A DNA stretch of 64,000 nucleotides from Streptococcus mitis SK564 (GCF_000148525.1 NZ_AEDU01000015.1:24436-88435); one strand, 5' to 3'. Counted from the first letter of the stretch, positions 18,396 to 28,503 are shown. A program made the numbers and translations. Notes: a model not told the origin generated them from the letters alone.

Positions 18396-19363
18396 CAAAT
18401 AAAATTTATGAATATAAGGATGACCAGGACTGGTATGTTGGGTCCTATGGTATTTTTGGTGGCGTCCGGACGTTGACGGATGATGACTTGGATTTTCCTC
18501 TATTGGAGTTTGCCCAAAGATTTCGAGATGAGGATCGAGGTTTTCCTGTTTCTGTTACTGTTTTACGCTATGGTTCTCTCTACCGTTTATTGTCTTTTGT
18601 GGTAGATATCCTCAACCAAGAAATGGGACGAAATGTGGAAGTTATCCAACGTCAAGGGGCTCTGCTCTTGGTTGAAAATGGGCAACTCTTGTATGTGGAA
18701 TTGCCCAAAGAAGGGGTCGATGTTCATGATTTCTTTGAGACAAACAAGGTCAGAGAAACCTTATTGATTGCGACTCGTAACGAGGGCAAGACCAAGGAAT
18801 TCCGAGCTATCTTTGACAAGCTAGGCTACGATGTGGAAAATCTTAATGACTACCCTGACCTACCGGAAGTAGCAGAAACAGGTATGACCTTCGAAGAAAA
18901 TGCCCGTCTCAAGGCAGAAACTATTTCTCAATTAACGGGCAAGATGGTTTTGGCAGATGACTCAGGTCTCAAAGTCGATGTCCTTGGTGGCTTGCCAGGT
19001 GTCTGGTCAGCTCGTTTCGCAGGAGTGGGAGCTACTGACCGTGAAAACAATGCCAAACTCTTGCACGAATTGGCCATGGTCTTTGAACTCAAGGACCGCT
19101 CGGCTCAATTCCATACAACCCTAGTCGTAGCCAGTCCAAACAAGGAAAGTTTGGTTGTTGAAGCAGACTGGCCTGGCTACATTAACTTTGAACCTAAGGG
19201 TGAAAATGGATTTGGTTACGATCCTCTCTTCCTTGTAGGAGAGACAGGCAAATCCTCAGCTGAATTAACCCTTGAAGAAAAAAATAGTCAATCTCACCGT
19301 GCCTTAGCCGTTAAGAAACTTTTGGAGGTATTTCCATCATGGCAAAGCAAATCATCATTGTAA
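18392..19363 (+). CDS. rdgB: XTP/dITP pyrophosphatase with an N-terminal extension
   Basis: 323 aa against ~195 for a plain RdgB/HAM1. Residues ~1-125 form an extra domain I do not recognise by name; it is common in streptococci. Residues ~128-320 are the housecleaning nucleotidase that removes deaminated purine nucleotides: [21 protein letters not shown] and the DDSGL metal site are visible. I start at ATG 18392, which overlaps the murI stop. The next gene begins 25 bases inside its 3' end. Confidence 0.93.
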   Translation: MTNKIYEYKDDQDWYVGSYGIFGGVRTLTDDDLDFPLLEFAQRFRDEDRGFPVSVTVLRYGSLYRLLSFVVDILNQEMGRNVEVIQRQGALLLVENGQLLYVELPKEGVDVHDFFETNKVRETLLIATRNEGKTKEFRAIFDKLGYDVENLNDYPDLPEVAETGMTFEENARLKAETISQLTGKMVLADDSGLKVDVLGGLPGVWSARFAGVGATDRENNAKLLHELAMVFELKDRSAQFHTTLVVASPNKESLVVEADWPGYINFEPKGENGFGYDPLFLVGETGKSSAELTLEEKNSQSHRALAVKKLLEVFPSWQSKSSL

Positions 19364-19860
19364 TGAGCGATTCTCATGGCGATAGCTTGATTGTGGAAGA
19401 AATCCGTGATCGCTATGTAGGCAAAGTTGATGCCGTTTTTCATAACGGCGATTCTGAACTGCGTCCTGATTCTCCCCTTTGGGAAGGCATCCGTGTTGTT
19501 AAAGGGAACATGGACTTCTACGCCGGCTACCCAGAACGTTTGGTGACTGAGCTTGGTTCGACCAAGATTATCCAAACCCATGGTCACTTGTTTGACATCA
19601 ATTTCAACTTTCAAAAGTTGGACTACTGGGCTCAGGAAGAAGAGGCCGATATCTGTCTTTATGGTCACTTGCATGTGCCAAGTGCTTGGATGGAAGGCAA
19701 GACCCTCTTTCTAAATCCAGGTTCCATCAGTCAACCACGTGGGACCATCAGAGAATGTCTCTATGCTCGTGTGGAGATTGATGATAGTTATTTTAAAGTG
19801 GACTTTTTGACACGAGACCATGAGGTGTATCCAGGCTTGTCCAAGGAGTTTAGCCGATGA
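19339..19860 (+). CDS. YfcE-like metallophosphoesterase
   Basis: 173 aa calcineurin-type phosphodiesterase. Metal ligands are visible: SDSHGD (residues ~10-15), HNGDSE, GNMD, QTHGH, and YGHLH. Natural substrate unknown. The start ATG lies within the rdgB gene, with GGAGG 9 bases upstream. Its stop overlaps the next ATG. Confidence 0.93.
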   Translation: MAKQIIIVMSDSHGDSLIVEEIRDRYVGKVDAVFHNGDSELRPDSPLWEGIRVVKGNMDFYAGYPERLVTELGSTKIIQTHGHLFDINFNFQKLDYWAQEEEADICLYGHLHVPSAWMEGKTLFLNPGSISQPRGTIRECLYARVEIDDSYFKVDFLTRDHEVYPGLSKEFSR

Positions 19861-20318
19861 TTGCCAAGGAGTTTGAAACTTTCTTGTTGGGGCAGGAGGA
19901 AACTTTTTTGACTCCTGCTGAAAATCTAGCCGTGTTGATTGATACCCACAATGCAGATCACGCGACCCTCTTGCTCAGTCAGATGACCTATACCCGTGTT
20001 CCCGTTGTGACAGATGAAAAACAGTTTGTTGGGACGATTGGGCTCAGAGATATTATGGCTTATCAGATGGAGCATGACTTGAGTCAAGAAATCATGGCAG
20101 ATACGGATATCGTTCATATGACCAAAACGGACGTAGCGGTCGTCTCGCCTGATTTTACCATTACGGAGGTCTTGCACAAGCTGGTAGATGAGTCATTCTT
20201 GCCGGTTGTGGATGCGTCTGGTATTTTCCAAGGAATCATCACGCGCAAGTCTATCCTCAAGGCAGTCAATGCCCTCTTGCACGACTTTAGTAAGGAATAT
20301 GAGATTCGATGCAAATGA
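19857..20318 (+). CDS. cbpB: CBS-domain protein, CbpB/DarB type
   Basis: 153 aa carrying two CBS motifs (about residues 20-75 and 85-145). Proteins of this size and arrangement bind cyclic di-AMP in Firmicutes and control (p)ppGpp synthase; that role is taken from the family and not shown here. It overlaps yfcE by 4 bases and the xerD-like gene by 10. Confidence 0.8.
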   Translation: MIAKEFETFLLGQEETFLTPAENLAVLIDTHNADHATLLLSQMTYTRVPVVTDEKQFVGTIGLRDIMAYQMEHDLSQEIMADTDIVHMTKTDVAVVSPDFTITEVLHKLVDESFLPVVDASGIFQGIITRKSILKAVNALLHDFSKEYEIRCK

Positions 20319-21049
20319 GAGACAGGATTTCAGCCTTTTTAGAAGAAAAGCAGGGCTTATCTGCCAATTCCAAGCAGTCCTATAAGTATGATTTGGAGCA
20401 ATTTTTAGACGTCGTGGGCGAGCGGATTTCGGAGACCAGTCTCAAGATTTACCAAGCCCAGCTAGCCAATCTAAAAATCAGCGCTCAGAAGCGAAAGATT
20501 TCGGCCTGTAACCAATTTCTCTACTTTCTCTATCAAAAAGGAGAAGTGGACAGCTTTTATCGTTTGGAATTAGCCAAACAAGCTGAAAAGAAGACCTCAA
20601 AACCAGAACTGTTAAACCTAGACTCTTTTTGGCAGGAAAGTAATTATCCAGAGGGGCGTTTACTGGCTCTTCTTATCTTAGAAATGGGGCTCTTGCCGAG
20701 TGAGATTTTGGATCTCAAGGTTGTGGATATCAATCTAGATTTTCAAGTGTTGCGAATCAAGAAGGCTTCCCAACAGAGGATTGTCACCATTCCCACGACC
20801 TTGCTTTCAGAATTGGAACCCTTGATGGGGCAAACCTATCTTTTTGAAAGGGCAGGGAAAGCCTATTCTCGTCAGTGGGCCTTTCGTCAGTTAGAAGCTT
20901 TTGTCAAGGAGAAAGGTTTTCCAGCACTATCAGCCCAAGCCCTACGGGAACAGTTCATTCTAAGACAAATAGAAAAGAAGGTCGATTTGTACGAAATTGC
21001 AAAAAAATTAGGATTAAAAACAGTCCTGACCTTAGAAAAATATAGATAA
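20309..21049 (+). CDS. XerD-like tyrosine recombinase family protein, probably not catalytic
   Basis: 246 aa. An N-terminal SAM-like core-binding domain (about 1-75) is followed by a phage-integrase-fold domain. The first catalytic Arg is missing: the site reads [11 protein letters not shown]. The HxxR motif is replaced by AQALREQ, with no His. The final Tyr is kept (LEKYR). It lies directly before scpA, as in other streptococci, whose actual chromosome-dimer recombinase is XerS. ATG 20309 is better spaced from AAGGA than the in-frame ATG at 20315. Its role in chromosome organisation is inferred from location. Confidence 0.88.
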   Translation: MQMRDRISAFLEEKQGLSANSKQSYKYDLEQFLDVVGERISETSLKIYQAQLANLKISAQKRKISACNQFLYFLYQKGEVDSFYRLELAKQAEKKTSKPELLNLDSFWQESNYPEGRLLALLILEMGLLPSEILDLKVVDINLDFQVLRIKKASQQRIVTIPTTLLSELEPLMGQTYLFERAGKAYSRQWAFRQLEAFVKEKGFPALSAQALREQFILRQIEKKVDLYEIAKKLGLKTVLTLEKYR

Positions 21050-21777
21050 TGGATATTAAATTAAAAGATTTTGAAGGGCCCTTGGACTTGCTTTTGCACC
21101 TGGTTTCTAAGTACCAGATGGATATCTATGATGTGCCCATCACGGAAGTCATTGAGCAGTATCTAGCCTATGTCTCAACCCTGCAGGCCATGCGTCTGGA
21201 AGTGACGGGCGAGTACATGGTCATGGCCAGTCAGCTCATGTTGATCAAGAGCCGCAAGCTTCTTCCAAAGGTAGCGGAAGTGACAGATTTGGAGGATGAC
21301 CTAGAGCAGGATCTTCTCTCCCAAATCGAAGAATACCGTAAGTTTAAGCTCTTGGGTGAGCACTTGGAAGCCAAGCACCAAGAACGGGCCCAGTATTATT
21401 CTAAAGCACCGACAGAGTTGATTTACGAAGATGCGGAGCTTGTGCATGACAAGACGACCATTGACCTCTTTTTGGCTTTTTCAAATATCCTAGCCAAGAA
21501 AAAAGAGGAGTTTGCACAGAATCACACGACCATCTTGCGGGATGAGTATAAGATTGAGGACATGATGGTTATCGTGAAAGAGTCCTTGACTGGACGAGAT
21601 CAATTGTGCTTGCAGGATTTGTTTAAGGAAGCCCAGAATCTCCAAGAGGTCATCACCCTCTTTTTGGCAACCCTAGAGTTAATCAAAACCCAGGAGCTGA
21701 TCCTCGTGCAAGAGGAAAGTTTCGGAGATATTTATCTCATGGAAAAGAAGGAAGAAAGTCAAGTGGCCCAAAGCTAG
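21049..21777 (+). CDS. scpA: Segregation and condensation protein A
   Basis: 242 aa kleisin that links the SMC dimer heads with ScpB. The N-terminal [11 protein letters not shown] motif is intact. A helical middle and a C-terminal winged helix follow. The start overlaps the previous stop by one base (TAATG). Confidence 0.96.
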   Translation: MDIKLKDFEGPLDLLLHLVSKYQMDIYDVPITEVIEQYLAYVSTLQAMRLEVTGEYMVMASQLMLIKSRKLLPKVAEVTDLEDDLEQDLLSQIEEYRKFKLLGEHLEAKHQERAQYYSKAPTELIYEDAELVHDKTTIDLFLAFSNILAKKKEEFAQNHTTILRDEYKIEDMMVIVKESLTGRDQLCLQDLFKEAQNLQEVITLFLATLELIKTQELILVQEESFGDIYLMEKKEESQVAQS

Positions 21778-21795
21778 ACTTGATAGAGAGGAAAG

Positions 21796-22365
21796 ATGAG
21801 TACTTTAGCAAAAATAGAAGCGCTCTTGTTTGTAGCGGGTGAAGATGGGATTAGAGTCCGCCAGTTAGCTGAACTTCTCTCTCTGCCACCGACAGGCATC
21901 CAACAGAGTTTAGAAAAATTAGCCCAGAAGTATGAAAAGGACCCAGATTCCAGTTTGGCTCTAATTGAGACAGGGGGCGCTTATAGATTGGTGACCAAGC
22001 CTCAATTTGCAGCGGTTTTGAAGGAATACTCTAAGGCACCTATCAACCAGAGTTTATCTCGGGCTGCCCTTGAGACCTTGTCCATCATTGCCTACAAGCA
22101 GCCTATCACACGGATAGAAATTGATGCCATCCGTGGTGTCAACTCGAGTGGAGCCTTGGCAAAGTTGCAGGCTTTTGACCTGATAAAGGAAGACGGGAAA
22201 AAAGAAGTGTTGGGACGCCCCAACCTCTATGTGACAACAGATTATTTCCTAGATTACATGGGGATAAATCATTTGGAAGAATTACCAGTGATTGATGAGC
22301 TTGAGATTCAAGCCCAAGAAAGCCAATTATTTGGTGAAAGGATAGAAGAAGATGAGAATCAATAA
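21796..22365 (+). CDS. scpB: Segregation and condensation protein B
   Basis: 189 aa with two winged-helix domains, including [16 protein letters not shown]. It is a partner of ScpA and SMC. The ribosome site is GAGAGGAAAG. rluB begins 14 bases before its stop. Confidence 0.96.
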   Translation: MSTLAKIEALLFVAGEDGIRVRQLAELLSLPPTGIQQSLEKLAQKYEKDPDSSLALIETGGAYRLVTKPQFAAVLKEYSKAPINQSLSRAALETLSIIAYKQPITRIEIDAIRGVNSSGALAKLQAFDLIKEDGKKEVLGRPNLYVTTDYFLDYMGINHLEELPVIDELEIQAQESQLFGERIEEDENQ

Positions 22366-23074
22366 GTATATTGCCCACGCAGGTGTGGCCAGTAGGAGAA
22401 AAGCAGAAGAGCTGATCAAGCAAGGCTTGGTGACGGTCAATGGTCAAGTAGTGCGTGAACTAGCAACGACCATCAAGTCAGGCGACAAGGTCGAAGTTGA
22501 AGGTCAACCTATCTACAACGAAGAAAAGGTCTACTATCTGCTTAACAAACCACGCGGTGTCATTTCCAGTGTGACAGATGACAAGGGCCGCAAGACGGTT
22601 GTCGACCTCTTGCCCAACGTGAAAGAGCGCATCTACCCTGTAGGTCGTTTGGACTGGGATACATCCGGTGTTTTGATTTTGACCAATGACGGGGATTTTA
22701 CAGATGAGATGATTCACCCTCGTAATGAGATTGATAAGGTTTATGTCGCGCGTGTTAAAGGTGTGGCCAATAAGGATAATCTCCGCCCCTTGACCCGTGG
22801 ACTTGAGATTGATGGCAAGAAAACCAAGCCAGCTGTCTATGAGATTCTCAAAGTGGATCCAGTCAAAAACCGCGCTGTGGTGCAGTTGACTATCCATGAA
22901 GGGCGTAACCACCAGGTTAAAAAGATGTTTGAAGCTGTTGGTCTCCAAGTAGATAAGTTGTCTCGGACTCGTTTCGGACACCTAGACTTGACAGGACTCC
23001 GTCCAGGAGAATCCCGTCGTCTTAATAAAAAAGAAATCAGCCAATTACATACCATGGCTGTAACCAAGAAATAA
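22352..23074 (+). CDS. rluB: 23S rRNA pseudouridine synthase RluB family
   Basis: 240 aa. The S4 RNA-binding domain occupies residues ~1-60 ([20 protein letters not shown]). The pseudouridine synthase domain has its catalytic Asp in GRLDWDTSG (about residue 103) and the later GRNHQVKKM motif. Overlaps scpB and is coupled to yidD (TAATG). Confidence 0.93.
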   Translation: MRINKYIAHAGVASRRKAEELIKQGLVTVNGQVVRELATTIKSGDKVEVEGQPIYNEEKVYYLLNKPRGVISSVTDDKGRKTVVDLLPNVKERIYPVGRLDWDTSGVLILTNDGDFTDEMIHPRNEIDKVYVARVKGVANKDNLRPLTRGLEIDGKKTKPAVYEILKVDPVKNRAVVQLTIHEGRNHQVKKMFEAVGLQVDKLSRTRFGHLDLTGLRPGESRRLNKKEISQLHTMAVTKK

Positions 23075-23316
23075 TGAAACGAATTTTAATAGCGCCTGTG
23101 CGCTTTTACCAACGTTTTATCTCGCCAGCCTTTCCCCCCTCTTGTCGCTTTGAGCCTACTTGTTCCAATTACATGATTGAGGCTATTGAAAAACATGGCT
23201 TTAAGGGTGTCTTGATGGGCTTGTCTCGGATTTTACGTTGCCATCCCTGGTCGAAAACAGGTAAGGACCCCGTCCCAGACCACTTTTCATTCAAACGGAA
23301 TCAAGAAAAAAAATAA
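23074..23316 (+). CDS. yidD: Membrane protein insertion efficiency factor YidD
   Basis: 80 aa. The family signature is clear: [20 protein letters not shown] with the conserved Cys pair, then ILRCHPW. It binds the membrane surface and helps YidC insertion. Last gene of the murI-yidD chain. Confidence 0.95.
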   Translation: MKRILIAPVRFYQRFISPAFPPSCRFEPTCSNYMIEAIEKHGFKGVLMGLSRILRCHPWSKTGKDPVPDHFSFKRNQEKK

Positions 23317-23345
23317 CCCAGCATCACCTGATGTTGGGTTTTCTT
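23315..23345. terminator. Bidirectional terminator between yidD and piuA
   Basis: AACCCAGCATCA pairs with TGATGTTGGGTT, with T on one side and a longer T run when read on the minus strand. It serves convergent genes. Confidence 0.85.
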
Positions 23346-23347
23346 GC

Positions 23348-24319
23348 TTATTTCAAGGCTTTTTGTGCGTCTTCAATCATGAGTTTAGTTGATTCAAGAC
23401 CGCCTCCACTTAGATACCAGAGGTCTGGTGTTAGTTGGATAATTTTACCATTTTTAGCTGCAGGTGTTTCAGCAATGAGGGCATTTTCTAGGACGCCATC
23501 GTTGCTTGAGTTGTCACCACCGATAGCAAGGGTACGGTTGATGACAAAGAGGATGTCAGGATTGATTTCTTTGACACTTTCAAAACTGACTTCTTGTCCG
23601 TGGCGTGAGTCTTCAAATTGAGTGTCAGTTGGCTTGAATTTCAAGGTTTGGTACAAGAAAGAGAAACGAGATTGGGCACCAAAGGCTGCCATTTTTCCCT
23701 CGTTGAGGAGGATGGCAAGGGCTTTTTTGTCAGAACTTTCATTTTTAGTTGCGACTTCTTGGATGTTCTTGTCTAGCTTGGCCAATTCTTCCTTGGCTTT
23801 CTGTGTACCAGTTTCGCCGAAGGCACTTGCTAAGGATTCGATATTAGCCTTAGTTGAAGTCCAGTAGTCGTCCTTGCCTGCTTGGAAGAGAACAGTCGGA
23901 GCGATTTCGTTGAACTTATCTACGAATTTTTGGGTACGTGGTGAAGCGATAATTAGGTCTGGTTCAAGAGCAGCAAGGGCTTCTAGGTCTGGCTCAACCA
24001 TGGAACCAACATTTTTAACTTTTCCAGCTAGGTCTTTAAGATAAGTCGGAACAGTTTTTGTAGGCATTCCGACGATATTCTTTTCAAAACCTAAAGCGCG
24101 AATAGTATCCGCAGCACCGAGGTCAAAGGTCACAATCTTTTCAGGGACTTTTGAAAGTGTGACTACACCTAGTGAACTTTTAATGGTTACCTCTGTTGGA
24201 GCAGAGCTGATTGTTTCCGACTGGCTATTGCTTGAGTTTGTATTTGTACTACATGCACCAAGTAGGAGCAAGAAACTAGCCACTAGGGCAGTGAGATAAA
24301 GTTTAAGGGATGTTTTCAT
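23348..24319 (-). CDS. piuA: Iron-compound ABC transporter substrate-binding lipoprotein PiuA
   Basis: 323 aa. The signal peptide ends in lipobox LLGAC, Cys near residue 23. A periplasmic-binding-protein fold of the FecCD/FhuD type (Peripla_BP_2) follows, with the long central helix of this class. It binds ferric siderophores or catechol-iron; ligand identity comes from the pneumococcal homologue. Last gene of piuBCDA, 95 bases after piuD. Confidence 0.92.
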   Translation of the reverse strand: MKTSLKLYLTALVASFLLLLGACSTNTNSSNSQSETISSAPTEVTIKSSLGVVTLSKVPEKIVTFDLGAADTIRALGFEKNIVGMPTKTVPTYLKDLAGKVKNVGSMVEPDLEALAALEPDLIIASPRTQKFVDKFNEIAPTVLFQAGKDDYWTSTKANIESLASAFGETGTQKAKEELAKLDKNIQEVATKNESSDKKALAILLNEGKMAAFGAQSRFSFLYQTLKFKPTDTQFEDSRHGQEVSFESVKEINPDILFVINRTLAIGGDNSSNDGVLENALIAETPAAKNGKIIQLTPDLWYLSGGGLESTKLMIEDAQKALK

Positions 24320-24355
24320 AATTTCTCCTTTTTAAAATGTGATAACGATTTAAGG

Positions 24356-24384
24356 AGTCTCTTGGTCTTATTGACTAAGAGACT
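24356..24384. other. Strong hairpin between piuD and piuA
   Basis: AGTCTCTTGGTC and GACTAAGAGACT form a 12-bp stem with one mismatch and a short loop. No T tract follows on either strand, so mRNA protection or processing is more likely than termination. Confidence 0.6.
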
Positions 24385-24414
24385 GAAGGTTCTCTAACTT
24401 GAACTTCTATGTTA

Positions 24415-25167
24415 TTAGCTATAGATACAGATCTTTTTGCCATTGATGTCAGCCAGTGTGATGGGAATCTCATAAAGTTGACTGAGCAGGGCAGCCTGCA
24501 TGATTTGATCTGTTCTTCCCTTGCTAAAGACTTGGCCATCCTTGAAGGCGACAATTTCATCTGCATACTGACTGGCCATGTTGATATCGTGGAGGACGAT
24601 GATAATGGTCTTTCCGAGTTCTTCCACCAGTCGTCGAAGAATCTGCATCATGCTGACGCTTTGCTTGATATCGAGATTGTTGAGTGGTTCGTCCAGCAAG
24701 ATAAAGTCTGTATCCTGGGCTAGTACCATAGCGATAAAGACCCGCTGGAGCTGGCCTCCAGACAGGCTATCGATGTAGCGGTCTTTTAAATTAGTCAGTT
24801 CTAAATAGTCCAGAGTTTCTCGGATTTTTTCCCAATCTTCTTGTCTCAGTCGACCTCGGCTGTAGGGAAAACGTCCAAAACTGACCAGTTCTCCAACAGT
24901 CAATTTGGCTTGGTAATTGATTTTCTGCTTTAGGATGGTGAGTTCTTTGGCTAGTTCTTGCGAATTCCAACTCTCGATTTCACGTCCTTTGATACTAAGA
25001 ATTCCCTGATCCTTCTTGGTCAGTTTACTCATGATGGAGAGGAGAGTCGATTTTCCAGCACCATTTGGACCAATAAAGGCTGTCAGTTTCTGAGGACTGA
25101 CTTCAAACGAAATGCCTTGCAAAATATCCTGTTTTTGAATGGATTTGTCAATATTTTCCAGTTTCAC
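24415..25167 (-). CDS. piuD: Iron-compound ABC transporter ATPase PiuD
   Basis: 250 aa. Walker A GPNGAGKST, signature LSGGQLQR, Walker B FILLDEPLNNLD and H-loop VLHD are all present. It overlaps the permease gene upstream by 4 bases. Confidence 0.93.
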   Translation of the reverse strand: MKLENIDKSIQKQDILQGISFEVSPQKLTAFIGPNGAGKSTLLSIMSKLTKKDQGILSIKGREIESWNSQELAKELTILKQKINYQAKLTVGELVSFGRFPYSRGRLRQEDWEKIRETLDYLELTNLKDRYIDSLSGGQLQRVFIAMVLAQDTDFILLDEPLNNLDIKQSVSMMQILRRLVEELGKTIIIVLHDINMASQYADEIVAFKDGQVFSKGRTDQIMQAALLSQLYEIPITLADINGKKICIYS

Positions 25168-26120
25168 TGACGCGCCCTCCTATAAAGTAAGATAAAGAAT
25201 AAGAAGCCACCCACACTCTCGATGATCATACTGATGCGAATTTCCAGTGCAAATACTCGTTCAATCAGGGCCTGCCCCAAGGTCAAGCTAATAAATCCAA
25301 CCAGAATGGCTACGATAAAGAGTAACTTGTGCCGATAGTCTTTGACAATTAGGTAAGTGAGGTTAGCCAGCATAAAGCCGAAGAAGGCCATAGGTCCTAC
25401 CAGGGCAGTTGCTGTTGAGGTCAAAAGTACGATACCCCAGAGGAGCTCTCTCTGTTCTTTTTCAACATCGATTCCCAGTATCTGAGCCGTTTCTCTTTGC
25501 AGATGCAAGACATCCAGAATGACTGCTTTCCGAAAGAAAAAGATGGTCAAAGCAAGGATAATCAGAGAACCAATGGCTAGGATGGAAGTGTTGAGATGTT
25601 GAAAGGAGGCAAAGAGACTGTTCTGCAGTTTATCATATTCATTTGGATCCATCAGGACTTGGAGGAAGGTACTGATATTTCGAAAGAGACTCCCGAGGGC
25701 TAGACAGATCAGCAGGATGAAGACCAGATCTTGCTTCATCAGTGTCTTCAAGTAGCCTTGTAAGGCGAGAAAGAAGAGGGATTGAAGCAGAAGTAAGATT
25801 AGGAATTCTAAGATAGGAGACTTCCCAAGCTGAAGAAACTTGCTTTCAAAAACCAGTAGTAGGGTTTGTAGTAGGACGTAGAAGGATTCGATTCCTAAAA
25901 TACTTGGCGTCAGGAAACGATTTTCCGTCAGTGTTTGAAAACTAATGGTCGAAATCCCTGTCGCGATAGCTACCAAGAGATAAACGATGATCTTTTGGGA
26001 ACGCAGCTTCCAAGCAAAGGCTGACAAGTGAGTGATGGGCCAAAAGTAGAGGAGACAAGCTCCGATGGCCAGAATAATGAGAAGGCAGAAGAGCTTGGTA
26101 TGTTTGCTTTTAAACTGCAT
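25164..26120 (-). CDS. piuC: Iron-compound ABC transporter permease PiuC
   Basis: 318 aa, FecCD family, about nine hydrophobic segments. I start at the ATG at 26120, which overlaps the previous gene by 11 bases and has a GGGGACG ribosome site; an in-frame extension to 26168 would reach further into piuB. Confidence 0.9.
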   Translation of the reverse strand: MQFKSKHTKLFCLLIILAIGACLLYFWPITHLSAFAWKLRSQKIIVYLLVAIATGISTISFQTLTENRFLTPSILGIESFYVLLQTLLLVFESKFLQLGKSPILEFLILLLLQSLFFLALQGYLKTLMKQDLVFILLICLALGSLFRNISTFLQVLMDPNEYDKLQNSLFASFQHLNTSILAIGSLIILALTIFFFRKAVILDVLHLQRETAQILGIDVEKEQRELLWGIVLLTSTATALVGPMAFFGFMLANLTYLIVKDYRHKLLFIVAILVGFISLTLGQALIERVFALEIRISMIIESVGGFLFFILLYRRARQ

Positions 26121-27069
26121 CTTTTCGTCCCCCTCTCCATAGAAGTAGGATAAAGATGATGCTACCAATGATTCCTAGTAGAAGACTGACAGACAACTCA
26201 TAGGGCCGAATCAGAACTCGGGATAGGATATCGCAGGCCAGAACTAGATTGGCACCGACTAGTGCGACGATGAGTTTGGTCTGACTTAGATTATCTCCAT
26301 AGCGCTTGCGAACAAGATTGGGAACAATAACTCCGAGGAAAGGTAAGCCACCCACGGTAATCATGGTGACACTAGTCGTTAGGGCTACCAGAAAGAGGGC
26401 CAGTTTTTCAAGCAGGGAGTAAGAAATCCCCAAACTTTCGCTAGTTTCTTTTCCTAGATTCATGATGGTAAAGGTTTGGGATAATTTCCAAACGGCTATC
26501 AGGATAATGAGGCCTAAAAAGAGCCATTCATACTGATGGGTCTGAATCATGGAGAAGGAGCCCTGGGTCCAGGCAGTCATACTCTGAACCAGATTGAAAC
26601 GATAGGCGATAACTTCTGTCACAGAACCGATAATCCCGCTATAGATGATTCCAATCAGAGGCAACATCCACCTTTCCTTTACAGTAAAAATAGTCATAAA
26701 GGCTAGGAAGAAGAGGGTAAATACGATGGATGAAACAAAAGCAAAGAGCATCTTTTGAGTAAGACTAGCTGACGGAAAGACAAAGAGGCTCAGCACCATT
26801 CCCAGTTTGGCAGCTTCAGTGGTTCCAACTGTACTCGGAGCAGCAAACTGATTTTGAGTGATAGTCTGCATGAGAAGTCCTGCCATACTCATACTAGAGG
26901 CTGTCAGGAGAATACTAATCGTCCTTGGAAGACGCGACTCTTGAAAGAGAAGCCAGGTCTGCTGGTCGAAAGCAAAGAGCTTTCCCCATGAAAAATCACT
27001 GGTTCCAATGCTAATAGAGAGAAAGACTAGGAGTAGAAGTAAGCCAATTAAATAATGAGAAAGTTTCAT
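26110..27069 (-). CDS. piuB: Iron-compound ABC transporter permease PiuB
   Basis: 319 aa, FecCD family, about nine transmembrane segments. It forms the channel with PiuC. The start at 27069 follows GGACGGGG; the upstream ATG at 27084 is less well placed. First gene of the operon. Confidence 0.9.
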   Translation of the reverse strand: MKLSHYLIGLLLLLVFLSISIGTSDFSWGKLFAFDQQTWLLFQESRLPRTISILLTASSMSMAGLLMQTITQNQFAAPSTVGTTEAAKLGMVLSLFVFPSASLTQKMLFAFVSSIVFTLFFLAFMTIFTVKERWMLPLIGIIYSGIIGSVTEVIAYRFNLVQSMTAWTQGSFSMIQTHQYEWLFLGLIILIAVWKLSQTFTIMNLGKETSESLGISYSLLEKLALFLVALTTSVTMITVGGLPFLGVIVPNLVRKRYGDNLSQTKLIVALVGANLVLACDILSRVLIRPYELSVSLLLGIIGSIIFILLLWRGGRKDAV

Positions 27070-27092
27070 ACCCCGTCCTTTCATGTAGATTT

Positions 27093-27108
27093 GGTATCGA
27101 AAGATACC
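27093..27108. other. Perfect small hairpin in the piu leader
   Basis: GGTATC-GAAA-GATACC, a six-bp stem capped by GAAA (plus-strand sense; on the transcript the loop is TTTC). It sits between the promoter and the ribosome site of piuB, where it could affect stability or act as an operator. Confidence 0.5.
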
Positions 27109-27118
27109 TGCGGATATT

Positions 27119-27147
27119 ACTGTAACACGAATTCTTTAATCTGTCAA
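27119..27147 (-). promoter_or_regulatory. Promoter of the piu operon
   Basis: On the minus strand TTGACA, 17 bp, TACAGT. Confidence 0.75.
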
Positions 27148-27212
27148 TAAATTTTCTGACAATTTAATGAATAAAACAAGAAGAGAGTACCAGGACCTTC
27201 TCCTCTGTTTTC

Positions 27213-28211
27213 CTATTCTAAAATGTTTTTACCTTCTTTAACACGCCAACGATAATCTGATAAAATAATATCTTCGAGGGAGTAGCTAGCCTGCCAATCA
27301 AGATATTGTTTAGCTTTTGATGCGTCTGCTAGGACGCTAGCTGGGTCACCAGCACGGCGAGCCACAATTTCGTGTGGTATTTTTTGATTCAGTAATTCTT
27401 CAGCAGTTTTAAAGATTTCTTTAACGGTATAGCCTTTTTCAGTTCCTAAGTTAAAGATTTGAGAAGAACTGTTTTCTTGAAAGAGGTAGTTCATTCCTTT
27501 AACATGAGCCTGTGCAAGATCCAAGACATGAATGTAATCACGAATACATGAACCGTCACGCGTATCGTAGTCATCTCCAAATATTTTTAGGCTATCATTT
27601 TGTTCCAATGCGGTCTTGTTGATATTTGGAATGATGTGAGTTGGATTTTTCACTCGCAGACCGTTTGAAGCATCCATTTCAGCCCCAGCTACATTAAAGT
27701 AACGGAAAATGACATATTTCCAGTCGTAGCGATTGGCCATCCAGTAAATCATTCGTTCACCCATCAGTTTTGTTTCTGCATAAGGATTGACAGGGTCGAG
27801 CAGGGTATCTTCAGTTGCTGGCTTGTCAATACAGTTATTACCATAGAGGGAAGCAGTCGAAGAGAACATGATTTTTTGAATGCCAACTTCAGATAAGACT
27901 TTGAGAACTTGGTTCATACCAGCAACATTGGCAGTGAAGTATTTACTTGGATTTTCAATACTTTCGCTCACAACAATCTCACCCGCACAATGGAGAACAG
28001 CGTCAATCTTGTTTTCTTCCAAATAAGTTTTGAAGGCGCTAGCATCATAAACATTCAGTTCTTTAAAGCTAGCACGACTATCTACAGCCGCTCGATTTCC
28101 TGTAGAGAGATTATCTAGAACATGTACCTGATAGCCAGCATTTAAAAGAGCTTTAACGGTATGGGAGCCAATGTAGCCAGCCCCACCTGTGACAAGAATT
28201 GTTTTGGTCAT
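27213..28211 (-). CDS. galE: UDP-glucose 4-epimerase
   Basis: 332 aa extended short-chain dehydrogenase that interconverts UDP-glucose and UDP-galactose. The NAD motif GGAGYIGSH is at residues 8-16 and the catalytic Y-x3-K is in YAETK near residue 146. No other galactose genes are nearby, so supply of UDP-galactose for capsule or wall polymers is a plausible role. It has its own promoter. Confidence 0.95.
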   Translation of the reverse strand: MTKTILVTGGAGYIGSHTVKALLNAGYQVHVLDNLSTGNRAAVDSRASFKELNVYDASAFKTYLEENKIDAVLHCAGEIVVSESIENPSKYFTANVAGMNQVLKVLSEVGIQKIMFSSTASLYGNNCIDKPATEDTLLDPVNPYAETKLMGERMIYWMANRYDWKYVIFRYFNVAGAEMDASNGLRVKNPTHIIPNINKTALEQNDSLKIFGDDYDTRDGSCIRDYIHVLDLAQAHVKGMNYLFQENSSSQIFNLGTEKGYTVKEIFKTAEELLNQKIPHEIVARRAGDPASVLADASKAKQYLDWQASYSLEDIILSDYRWRVKEGKNILE

Positions 28212-28239
28212 GATTTTTTCCTTTTCCTAGTTTTGTACT

Positions 28240-28268
28240 ATTTTAAAGAAAGAACAAGGCGAAGTCAA
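28240..28268 (-). promoter_or_regulatory. Promoter of galE
   Basis: On the minus strand TTGACT, 17 bp, TAAAAT. The remaining galE-pepA gap (28269-28465) shows nothing I can assign. Confidence 0.7.
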
Positions 28269-28470
28269 CTATTTTCTGCAAATTTCATGAAAAACTGAAC
28301 AAATATAGCATTGAATTGTTTTTGTTCGGGAATTAATAGTTTGGTTGATCTTGGAATAGTTCTTAGATTTCACATCACATGCAAGAAAATACAATCTTTT
28401 TCTAAGATAGAGCTGGACTAAGATACTAATTTAGAAATCCACCTTCCCGCTATCCTTCTCCTATAAAAAG

Positions 28471-28479
28471 TGGTAAAAT
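28471..28479 (+). promoter_or_regulatory. Extended -10 promoter of pepA
   Basis: TGGTAAAAT, 24 bases before the pepA ATG. Confidence 0.55.
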
Positions 28480-28503
28480 GGATGAAAGAAAGAAGGAACT
28501 GAA

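Noticed and set aside
23331..23867. Plus-strand frames opposite piuA
   Set aside because: They are mirror frames of a strongly supported lipoprotein gene and have no ribosome sites.
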